Origin: Paenibacillus sp. BJ-4
GTDB taxonomy: Bacteria; Bacillota; Bacilli; Paenibacillales; Paenibacillaceae
Length of the DNA stretch: 64,000 nucleotides
Assembly: GCF_020404765.1 (NCBI RefSeq)
Contig: NZ_JAIVEM010000014.1
Coordinates: 1-64,000 of the forward strand
Direction of reading: 5' to 3'
The first letter of the stretch is position 1. Each line of letters starts with the position of its first letter. Under the pieces are notes generated by a model, which saw only the letters and a program-made list of their open reading frames with translations, was not told the DNA's origin and made no database searches. This document shows, one piece after another, positions 46,034 through 53,687 of this stretch. A program made the position numbers and the translations under genes.

Positions 46034-48046
46034 ATGGGCGTAACGAACACGAAGGGCGACTGGAAGGAGCTTACATCGGATGAGTTGTTGGTGCTTAAAC
46101 GATGCTTGATCCGGCACGCAGGACAGCCCATGAAGGAAGAGGAGCCTTTGCAGCTTACCCGGGGAGTGTTAAGCGGAGCCGAAACGAGGCTGGCACTGCA
46201 CGGATTGCGTGCCCGAGGCTGGATGGAGGCAGTTACCAAATCGTGGGGGGAACGCATTTTATATATCCCGGCTCATCGGCTACCTGATTTGTACGATATG
46301 TTGTTGGAGCAAAATACAATGAATGTGATGCATACGGATTATCCAGTGACTGTACATGAAGCGATGACAGGGCTGGAGGCGGAGTTGCTGCACGCACTGT
46401 CACGTATTGCGGTGCAGGGAGTTCCTTTGACGGCCAAAGGAACCATACATAAGCGATCATTGCAAAAATTGAACGAATTGACTCCCTTTCATCCGGAGGA
46501 TTTGGTGGGGCTTGGCTTGCAGTACGCGCATTCTGATCTGTATCCGGTGCAAACGGCGATAATGATGGATTTGCTGCTGAGCTTGGGTCTGCTGGTAAGG
46601 GAGGCGGTGTCTTTTTGTATTCAGGAAACAGAGCTGGCGGCTTGGATTCATTTGTCTGCTTGGCAAATGCGCAAGCATATTTTTAATACACTCATGGAAA
46701 GATACGGCAAGGCAGAAGCGTCTATGCAGCATCTTCGATACATGCTGTGTGCTGTCTCCCAGTATGCCGGAGCTGAGGGCTGGCTGCCTGTCAAGTCGTT
46801 GCTGCAATGGATGCTTCAGGTGGGCCTGATCTCACAGGAGAGGTTGAATGGAGCGGGCTCTCAAACCAGTGCCCCTTTGGAATTTGCTGTTGCACCCGTA
46901 AGTTCTGAAGGATTTGAGGATGAGATCAAAGGCTGGCTGAAGGCCTTGACCGCTTTTGGAATGGGTGATTGGGGACTAAACGCATTGGGCGAATTGTGTT
47001 TTCGCTGGAATATATCCCCTCTGGATATGCTTCGGCTATATAAGCATGAGGATAAGGAAGAGGTTGGGCATCGAGAGCAGGGAACCTTTTACATACAGCC
47101 AGATTTTGAAATATTGGTGCCACCAGATGTAGCTTATGATGTTCGCTGGCGGCTGGAATGCTGCTGTGAACGTGTGACAGGAGATCGGATGGCAGTATAC
47201 CGTATCACGAGAGAAAGTGTTACAGAAGCAATTGAACTGGGCATGGAGGCTCAAGCAATTTTTGCCCTTCTGGATAAGTACAGCCGGACTGGTATACCTG
47301 ATCATGTGCGTGTGGCTCTAGAGCAGTGGGCAGGTGATGTCGGACGAACGGCATTTGCGACGGTAACACTTCTGCGATGTGGTACACACGAGGATGCAGA
47401 TACTGTTGCACGCCATCCCGGGCTGGAAGAGCTGCTTGAACGGATTGGCGAACGGGACTTTATTATTCCGGCACACTCGGCTGCCAAAATCCGCAAGACG
47501 CTTGCTGCCATTGGATTGAGTCCGCGCCGGGATACGGAAGGTGTGAACGAGCCCATTCACCGTTATCCACTGGTAGCGGAAACAGATCACACAAGCTCAG
47601 GCAGTCCTGACAGTGAAATTCGCCCAAATGAGATACCGGTTAATGATGACACAGCTGGGTCTATATTTTCCCAGGAGGGGAGAGCGGGTCTGGTTTATAC
47701 CGGACGAACACTGCATTTTTATGAGCGTGAGCATACGCTGCCTGATCCGCTCGACTATTTTCCAGAAAGCTCCGCAGTGCCCTCCTCATGGACAAAAGAA
47801 TGGAGGAGCTATCATGTGTCCACTGCCCGGCAGTTGATCGAACAGGCGATTCGTTGGCAGACAGCGGTGGGACTGCGGATCGATGGGAAAGAGGTTAAAT
47901 GGATACCGGAATCGGTGATTCCCGGTGAACCTTGGAGTGTCATGGGCTGGTATGCGTCTGAAGAAGATGTTAAAGCACCAGCTCGCGCGACCCTGCAGCC
48001 AGGTGAATGGTCAGACATGCGACTGCTGGTTCCTTTTGCATTATAG
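46034..48046 (+). CDS. XPB-associated large protein (helicase-associated, Helicase_C_3 type)
   Basis: The 670-residue protein contains no Walker motif. Its middle part (FYIQPDFEILVPPDV, then YRITRESVTEAIELG and IPDHVRVALEQWAGD, about 355-445) is the domain also found at the N-terminus of XPB-like helicases (PF13625 type). In mycobacteria a similar protein is encoded beside the XPB gene (Rv0862c with Rv0861c), and here it follows the helicase at six bases. It likely works with the helicase as a partner or regulator (inference). AGGGAGG lies 11 bases before the ATG. The N-terminal third looks helical and winged-helix-like but was not identified. Confidence 0.8.
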   Translation: MGVTNTKGDWKELTSDELLVLKRCLIRHAGQPMKEEEPLQLTRGVLSGAETRLALHGLRARGWMEAVTKSWGERILYIPAHRLPDLYDMLLEQNTMNVMHTDYPVTVHEAMTGLEAELLHALSRIAVQGVPLTAKGTIHKRSLQKLNELTPFHPEDLVGLGLQYAHSDLYPVQTAIMMDLLLSLGLLVREAVSFCIQETELAAWIHLSAWQMRKHIFNTLMERYGKAEASMQHLRYMLCAVSQYAGAEGWLPVKSLLQWMLQVGLISQERLNGAGSQTSAPLEFAVAPVSSEGFEDEIKGWLKALTAFGMGDWGLNALGELCFRWNISPLDMLRLYKHEDKEEVGHREQGTFYIQPDFEILVPPDVAYDVRWRLECCCERVTGDRMAVYRITRESVTEAIELGMEAQAIFALLDKYSRTGIPDHVRVALEQWAGDVGRTAFATVTLLRCGTHEDADTVARHPGLEELLERIGERDFIIPAHSAAKIRKTLAAIGLSPRRDTEGVNEPIHRYPLVAETDHTSSGSPDSEIRPNEIPVNDDTAGSIFSQEGRAGLVYTGRTLHFYEREHTLPDPLDYFPESSAVPSSWTKEWRSYHVSTARQLIEQAIRWQTAVGLRIDGKEVKWIPESVIPGEPWSVMGWYASEEDVKAPARATLQPGEWSDMRLLVPFAL

Positions 48047-48150
48047 AGCCAGGAAGTGTATGAAATTCCTTCTTCTCAAAAGGAGGATGTGGTATGATTA
48101 ATGAGTCTACTTTACCAAGTAGAACTTTATATAAAGTGAGATGAACATTC

Positions 48151-48591
48151 ATGAGCGTAGCCGAATTGAACACGGTCAATATGGCAGAAGTGCTTATTAA
48201 CGCCTATGAATTGGGCGATATGGTCAACCGATCCTTCGAGGTATCGGATTATTTATATTGGAAGCAGCGTGTGGATATGAATCCGTCTATTCAGGCGTGT
48301 GTACGCAAGCTGGATGCCAAAAAGGAGTTATTCGCGGAAACGGAGCGCTTTGGACATTTTCACCCGAACTATCATGAGGCGAAAGACGCAGTGAAGGTCG
48401 TTGAGCTGGAACTGGAGCAATTCCAGGAAGTAATGGAGTTCAAACGGGCAGAAAAGGCGCTGGATGATATGCTTCATGCTATGTCCGAAACGATAGCATA
48501 TTCCGTGTCTGACACGATTAAGGTGCCAAGCAATGATCCGAATGTGAAAAAGGGTGGATGCGGTAGCGGAGGCAAGTGCTCCTGCGGATAG
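48151..48591 (+). CDS. ylbF: YlbF, subunit of the Y-complex (RicF)
   Basis: The 146-residue helical protein matches YlbF: conserved FGHFHPNYHEAKDAV, AEKALDDML and IKVPSNDP, and a cysteine-rich tail GGCGSGGKCSCG (C137, C143, C145). With YmcA and YaaT it forms the complex that carries Fe-S clusters and directs RNase Y-dependent mRNA maturation, affecting sporulation, competence and biofilm. A GTGAGA sequence provides a modest ribosome site. ylbG follows as in Bacillus. Confidence 0.9.
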   Translation: MSVAELNTVNMAEVLINAYELGDMVNRSFEVSDYLYWKQRVDMNPSIQACVRKLDAKKELFAETERFGHFHPNYHEAKDAVKVVELELEQFQEVMEFKRAEKALDDMLHAMSETIAYSVSDTIKVPSNDPNVKKGGCGSGGKCSCG

Positions 48592-48629
48592 GCCATAGCG
48601 ATGATAGCGACGGAGGGGAGATGAAGCGA

Positions 48630-48890
48630 ATGTTTGCCGAGCGGACAGGGTACATCATTTGGGTAAGCGATATCAAGGCTGCCCGCAATTTGGAGAAATA
48701 CGGGAATGTCCATTACATTTCAAGGCGTATGCATTATGTAGTCATATATATGAATGCGGATCGGGCAGAGGATACCGTAAAAAATATTCGCAGACTTTCC
48801 TATGTGCGCAAGGTCGAACGCTCTTTCCGAAATGAGATTAGGACAGAGTATAACGACGATAAGGAAAAGATGAAAGAATATGAAATATAA
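48630..48890 (+). CDS. ylbG: YlbG family protein (DUF2129)
   Basis: The 86-residue protein matches YlbG: TGYIIWVSDIKAARNLEKYGN, HYISRRMHYVVIYMN and VRKVERSFRNEIRTEY. Its biochemical role is unknown, but it is consistently found after ylbF. ATG 48630 stands 11 bases after GGAGGGG; ATG 48621 is only two bases from it. In B. subtilis rsmD and coaD come next; here the order breaks and a terminator follows. Confidence 0.88.
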   Translation: MFAERTGYIIWVSDIKAARNLEKYGNVHYISRRMHYVVIYMNADRAEDTVKNIRRLSYVRKVERSFRNEIRTEYNDDKEKMKEYEI

Positions 48891-48923
48891 TCGTCAAATG
48901 TATATAATTGTAAATGAATTTTA

Positions 48924-48956
48924 AAAAAAGTCAGCCTAAGGGCTGGCTTTTTTTTA
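48924..48956 (+). terminator. rho-independent terminator of ylbFG
   Basis: AAAAGTCAGCC and GGCTGGCTTTT form a stem around TAAG with a long T run. Confidence 0.85.
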
Positions 48957-49120
48957 TAAATCCAGGACTTTTGCATAATGGTCTTAATACTGTTAGACCT
49001 AAAAATCTTTAAAAATCAGCCATAAACTTCAATTTTGTAACTTGTAGTCCCGGGTCTGTTGAGGTAACATATGAATATATTGGTAGATATAAAGACCTAT
49101 CTGGTGGGGAGAGTGATCCC

Positions 49121-49558
49121 GTGCGTGACAAGGCAATGCAGCGATGGAGTACATACGAACCGTTCTACGTAGAGATGGGCGATAAAAAAGTCGCTGATAT
49201 CGTGATTACAAATCATGCGAAAACACGTTACTTAGATCGGGTAGAGCAGAAACAGTCCGAGACGAATCATATCGCCGCCTGGCTTTGGGAGTGTCTAAAG
49301 CAAAACAGGATGGAGTCCTACTATCATAACGAAGAGGATGTTTATTTAATTGATGGTGATCTGGTCGTCGTGGCCGAATTTGGTGAGTTGCCAGGCGAGA
49401 TGGATATTGCGGGGAATCCGCTCCACAAGATGATTGTCATTACCTTTTTGGGCCGGATGTCGGAGACGATTGAATTAAGGGATTTGAAGTCCTACTATTC
49501 ATGGCTACGTCATTCGCGGCGTATGACACTGATGAAAAGCACTCGCAAGCAAAAATAG
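49121..49558 (+). CDS. hypothetical protein, 145 residues
   Basis: The protein starts with GTG at 49121, nine bases after GGGGAG; an in-frame ATG at 49136 lacks a ribosome site. It contains ADIVITNHAKTRYLDRV near the start and a compact alpha/beta pattern ending in a basic tail (RRMTLMKSTRKQK). The HAKTRYLDRV block recalls the start of DUF4258 or BrnT-like small proteins, but the rest does not fit. No antitoxin-like gene is beside it. It is a single-gene unit with its own terminator. No function is proposed. Confidence 0.7.
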   Translation: MRDKAMQRWSTYEPFYVEMGDKKVADIVITNHAKTRYLDRVEQKQSETNHIAAWLWECLKQNRMESYYHNEEDVYLIDGDLVVVAEFGELPGEMDIAGNPLHKMIVITFLGRMSETIELRDLKSYYSWLRHSRRMTLMKSTRKQK

Positions 49559-49641
49559 TTGGTAAACATAATCGGTAATGGATCAGACGGTTCCGGATGA
49601 AAAAGTCTTCAAATTCACGGGAATACTGTCAGATGTGTAGA

Positions 49642-49672
49642 AGTATGCAGGTATCAGCTGCATACTTTTTTG
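49642..49672 (+). terminator. rho-independent terminator after the hypothetical gene
   Basis: AGTATGCAG and CTGCATACT form a perfect 9-base stem with a T-rich tail, about 85 bases after the stop codon. Confidence 0.75.
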
Positions 49673-49791
49673 TTTTTATGGATTGCAAAAGAATAAAGCC
49701 ACCCAATTCGGTGAGTTTTCTTGGGAATTCGTGAACAGACGTTTTTCTTATGTTAAAATAGGGAGACTAGAGAGGGGAGAGGGCGGTCAGT

Positions 49792-50754
49792 ATGAATTTT
49801 CATCAGCTGCACATCTTTTATACGGTAGCCGAGCGGGGAAGCTTCTCGGCGGCGGCGCAAGCGCTGCATATGACGCAACCTGCCGTAACCATGCAAATTC
49901 AGGCTTTGGAGGATTATTTTGGAACAAAGCTGCTACACCGATCGACTAAAAAAATCGAGCTTTCGGAAGCAGGAGCGACATTACTGCCTTTTGCTAAAAA
50001 AAGCATGCAACTCATCCGGGAAGCAGGCGATGCGATGTCTGCTTTTACTCACATGCTGGAGGGAAGATTGCATATTGGTGCCAGCCTTACGATTGGAGAG
50101 TATATTGTGCCAAGAATGTTGGGGCCGTTTGGTCAGGAGTACCCTCACATACGTATGGCGATGAATGTGATGAATACGACTCAAATTATGGATGACATAC
50201 TAAAGCATCAGTTGAATTTAGGGCTAGTCGAGGCACCGGTCCAGCATCCGGATATCGTGGTGGAGCCTGTGATGCAGGACGAGCTGAAACTAATTGTTCC
50301 TTCGGGACATGTACTGGCGAAGGCTAAAAAAGTGGTACTGGAGGATGTGTTTAAGCATCCTTTTATAGCCAGAGAAAAAGGATCTGGTACACGTCAGGTC
50401 ATAGAGGACGGACTGAAAAGTAGTGGTGCGGATGCCTCCCGGCTTGCTATCGTTATGGAAATGGGCAGCACAGGAGCGGTCAAATCGGCGGTAGAAGCTG
50501 GGCTCGGGATTACAATGCTGTCGCCTTCTTCAGTGAAGCATGAGGTTGCGCTCGGATTGTTGAAAATCGTAAATATTTCAGATATCACCTTCAAACGGGA
50601 ATTTTATGCTATTCATCTGAAGTCGGCATTGCTGCCGATTCCGGTGGTGACCTTTCTGTCTTACTTGCGTCGTCACGATCAGGGTGGAGAGGTGTTCGGT
50701 GACCCGGTGGACGAGCATGCAGGGATGAAAGAGGAGGAGGAGGAGGACGTGTAA
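49792..50754 (+). CDS. LysR-family transcriptional regulator
   Basis: The 320-residue protein has an N-terminal winged helix (FYTVAERGSFSAAAQALHMTQPAVTMQIQALE) and a LysR substrate-binding domain with LHIGASLTIGEYIVP, similar in style to CysL/YwfK and RbcR-type regulators. The tail is acidic (a run of glutamates before the stop). GAGAGGGCGG lies before the ATG. The stop codon overlaps the start of the PHP phosphoesterase gene by one base (TAATG), so the two are translated together. Its targets are unknown; divergent genes that it would control are not seen. Confidence 0.9.
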   Translation: MNFHQLHIFYTVAERGSFSAAAQALHMTQPAVTMQIQALEDYFGTKLLHRSTKKIELSEAGATLLPFAKKSMQLIREAGDAMSAFTHMLEGRLHIGASLTIGEYIVPRMLGPFGQEYPHIRMAMNVMNTTQIMDDILKHQLNLGLVEAPVQHPDIVVEPVMQDELKLIVPSGHVLAKAKKVVLEDVFKHPFIAREKGSGTRQVIEDGLKSSGADASRLAIVMEMGSTGAVKSAVEAGLGITMLSPSSVKHEVALGLLKIVNISDITFKREFYAIHLKSALLPIPVVTFLSYLRRHDQGGEVFGDPVDEHAGMKEEEEEDV

Positions 50755-51623
50755 TGAAGGAGCAGACCCACTTGAAACGGTATGATTTGCACACACATAC
50801 TCAAGCATCAGACGGTATGCAGCCACCTGCGGATAATGTTCGCTGGGCTAAGGAAAAAGGACTGGCGGGTGTGGCCATTACAGACCATGATACGGTGGCT
50901 GGGCTGGAGGAAGCTCTTGAAGAGGGGCGACGTACAGGAATTACCGTGATACCAGGTGTAGAAATCAGTACACGGGCTGGCGGCAAGGATATTCATATAC
51001 TCGGCTATTATATGGATTACCGCAATCAAGAGTTTTTGGAGCGGTTAGAAAAGCTGCGTCAGGCGCGGGATACCCGCAATGATTTGATTTTGAGTCGATT
51101 GCGGAGTCTGGGCGTGGACATCACCCTGGAAGAGGTGGTGGCTACGATGGGCAGACCGCTGGCACCGGATGAAAGCATTGGACGTCCGCATATGGCGGAT
51201 ACGCTGGTTCAAAAAGGATATGCGAAGGATATGCGGGATGCATTTGACCGATATTTGGCAGAGGGAGCGCCCGGCTACGTGTCTGTGCCTCGTGTAGAGC
51301 CTGCGGAGGCTATAAGCTGGATTCGTGAAGCAGGAGGAGTGCCTGTGGTAGCGCACCCCGGGTTGTACGGAGATGATGGGCTGGTTCGCTCCATCATAGA
51401 GGAAGCAAAGCCTGCGGGTTTGGAGGTACGACATTCGGACCATGATGCTGCGGCTGAGAGTCGATATGCCGCAATGGCGGCGCACTACGGGCTTATCGCG
51501 ACTGGCGGATCGGATTTTCACGGCGCACGCCAAGGTATTATTTTCCACGGTGATCTGGGCAGTCGTAGTGTGAATGATCAGGTCGTCAAGCAATTGAGGA
51601 AGGCTACCGCTGAACAAAAGTAA
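50754..51623 (+). CDS. PHP-domain phosphoesterase (TrpH/YciV type)
   Basis: The 289-residue protein is a PHP phosphoesterase with all metal motifs: DLHTHTQASDG, ITDHDT, GVEIS, VAHPG and GGSDFHG. The size and pattern match the TrpH/YciV group, which includes an RNase that trims 5' ends (RNase AM in E. coli) and 3',5'-nucleotide bisphosphate phosphatases. Its start overlaps the LysR gene stop by one base, with GGAGGAGGAGGACG upstream within that gene. The real substrate here is not known. Confidence 0.9.
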   Translation: MKEQTHLKRYDLHTHTQASDGMQPPADNVRWAKEKGLAGVAITDHDTVAGLEEALEEGRRTGITVIPGVEISTRAGGKDIHILGYYMDYRNQEFLERLEKLRQARDTRNDLILSRLRSLGVDITLEEVVATMGRPLAPDESIGRPHMADTLVQKGYAKDMRDAFDRYLAEGAPGYVSVPRVEPAEAISWIREAGGVPVVAHPGLYGDDGLVRSIIEEAKPAGLEVRHSDHDAAAESRYAAMAAHYGLIATGGSDFHGARQGIIFHGDLGSRSVNDQVVKQLRKATAEQK

Positions 51624-51630
51624 AGGAAAA

Positions 51631-51689
51631 GCCCCTGCCTCATGGATGGAACACTTGAAGTGTACCCGACATAAGACAAGGGTTTTTTT
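51631..51689. terminator. terminator between the PHP gene and rqcH
   Basis: A long imperfect hairpin (CCCTGCCTCATG with CATAAGACAAGGG, and an inner ACACTTGAAGTGT) is followed by seven T on the plus strand and has A residues at its left side, so it may serve both converging genes. Confidence 0.65.
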
Positions 51690-51712
51690 GTGATTTCATA
51701 CGCTAGTGATAT

Positions 51713-53458
51713 TTAGCTGTTTTTGATACGATTGGGCAGCGATTTGACCAGTTCTTCATCTGGGGTGATAAAGAGCGTGCGCTGATGATCATAGATGACA
51801 AAGCCCGGTTTGGCTCCGTTCGGCTTACGCACATGCCGAATCAAGGTGGCGTCTACAGGCACGCTGCTGGACTGTTTGGCCTGGCTAAAGTAGGCAGCGA
51901 GCTGAGCTGCCTCCTCCAACGTAGCATCCCCGAATTGCTCAGCACGAATTACAACGTGTGACCCTGGAATATCCTTGGTATGCAGCCAGGTGTCATTTGG
52001 CCCGGCCAGTCGGTTTGTGACATATTCATTCTGCAGGTTGTTTTTGCCGACCAGTAGCTCAATACCTTCGGATGACGTATAAACGTGCAAGGTAGGACGG
52101 TCATTTTTCTTCTTTTTCTTCCCTTTTTTAACCCGGTCTCTGAGATATCCCTGCTGTACCAGTTCTTCACGTATTTCTTCAATGTCGTTCATGGAGGCAT
52201 GGGCTAACTGCTGAAGTAGATTGTCCATATACTTGATTTCTTCGTGTGTTTTCTCCAATTGTTCGTCTATAACAGCCAGACTGTTTTTATATTTGTTGTA
52301 CTTTTTAAAATACCGTTGTGCATTATCCGATGGGCCCAGTAACGGGTCTAGCGGAATCGTTACCTGACTCTGTTCCTCATCATAAAAATTGGTAAGCGTT
52401 ACTTCTTTGTCGCCCTTTTTTACTTCATGCAGTGAAGCGAACAGCAACTCCCCGTAAATACGAAATTGATCGGCATCATCCGCCTCGGCCAAATCCTGAT
52501 GAAGATAGTCGAGCTTTTTGACATTTTTGCTTCGCTCATTTTGCAGAAAACGCAGCAGGTCGCTGACCTTTTGCTTGACCGTATCCCTTTCTGCTTTTTC
52601 ACCGAAAAAATCCTCCATACATTTACTAATCGTAGCGTATTCCTTGCGCTCTCCCTGAATCAATGTAAGAGGAACGACTGAAAATATGGCTTTTTCCTGT
52701 GCGTTCAAGCCGGATACTGGCTGAAAACGATGATTCCGCACGTCATCCATCATGTGACTGAATGTACTCCATAGCTGACGATGATCGTCATCAGATGCTT
52801 TGTTGGATACTCGGGTCAGTATTTCCTCCGCAATGAGGGGACTGAGTCCGGTAAAAGTATTCACCATCCAGCGTTTTGGCGCTTCTCCGGCCTCAATAGC
52901 TGTTTGATACAAGGAGGCGAAGGAGGCTTCCTCCGTTTCCAGCGGATTCAGCTTGTTTTGTTCAGGAGGCTCCGTATATTGAAAGCCTGGCATAATGACC
53001 CGATAGCTGCTAATCGATGGTGTGACATGATGGATGCCGTCCAATATAACGCCTGTTTCCGGGTCAAGCAAAATAATATTGCTGTGCCTGCCCATCAGCT
53101 CAATGATAATCCGCTTGAGTGAAACATCTCCGAGTTCGTCGCGCTGACGCACATCCATGTGAATGATGCGTTCCATACCCACCTGAGTAATTTTCTCGAT
53201 GATGCCTCCTTCACAATGCTTGCGAAGAAGCATGCAAAACATAGGTGCTTCTGTCGGATTGAGAAAGCTTTGTTCTGTAAAATGTACACGCGGGAATGTC
53301 GGATTAGCCGACAGCAGCAGCTTTATGCTGCCGCCTTGTGCCCGCATATTCAGCACCATATCGTGATCGTTTGGCTGATGTATTTTGTTAATGCGCCCGC
53401 CCCGAATGCTTTGCAGCTCGTGTACGATAGCGCGGGTTACAATTCCGTCCAATGCCAT
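51713..53458 (-). CDS. rqcH: ribosome quality control factor RqcH (NFACT protein)
   Basis: The 581-residue protein matches Rqc2 homologues (B. subtilis YloA/RqcH): an N-terminal NFACT-N domain (MALDGIVTRAIVHELQ, RINKIHQP, APMFCMLLRKHCEGG), central coiled coils (about 270-450), a lysine-rich loop (KKGKKKKK), and NFACT-R (WLHTKDIPGSHVVIRA). RqcH binds stalled 50S subunits and adds alanine tails for degradation. ATG 53458 follows AAAGGAGA; the frame is open to 53512. It is divergent from the calcium pump gene. Confidence 0.95.
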   Translation of the reverse strand: MALDGIVTRAIVHELQSIRGGRINKIHQPNDHDMVLNMRAQGGSIKLLLSANPTFPRVHFTEQSFLNPTEAPMFCMLLRKHCEGGIIEKITQVGMERIIHMDVRQRDELGDVSLKRIIIELMGRHSNIILLDPETGVILDGIHHVTPSISSYRVIMPGFQYTEPPEQNKLNPLETEEASFASLYQTAIEAGEAPKRWMVNTFTGLSPLIAEEILTRVSNKASDDDHRQLWSTFSHMMDDVRNHRFQPVSGLNAQEKAIFSVVPLTLIQGERKEYATISKCMEDFFGEKAERDTVKQKVSDLLRFLQNERSKNVKKLDYLHQDLAEADDADQFRIYGELLFASLHEVKKGDKEVTLTNFYDEEQSQVTIPLDPLLGPSDNAQRYFKKYNKYKNSLAVIDEQLEKTHEEIKYMDNLLQQLAHASMNDIEEIREELVQQGYLRDRVKKGKKKKKNDRPTLHVYTSSEGIELLVGKNNLQNEYVTNRLAGPNDTWLHTKDIPGSHVVIRAEQFGDATLEEAAQLAAYFSQAKQSSSVPVDATLIRHVRKPNGAKPGFVIYDHQRTLFITPDEELVKSLPNRIKNS

Positions 53459-53687
53459 AATGTATGTTCTCCTTTGAAGCCAATATATTTTTGCCTTCCT
53501 ACTATGATACATAAATTTGGGACAAAACTTAAGCGGCTTTGTGATATTTCAGGCCCTGTCCGAATAGATTGAATCTAGAAAGTCTGTCCAGCTTATCAGC
53601 AATCGCGGCACAAAATGTAATAACGGGCAGCCATCCTAGGCACAACCGACGGAAACGGACTATCTGACCGGGAGGGAATTGGGGAGA

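Noticed and set aside
49683-49949. Plus-strand frame of 88 residues before and into the LysR gene
   Set aside because: It overlaps the well-supported LysR start in another frame and has no ribosome site; its low-complexity sequence fits a shadow.
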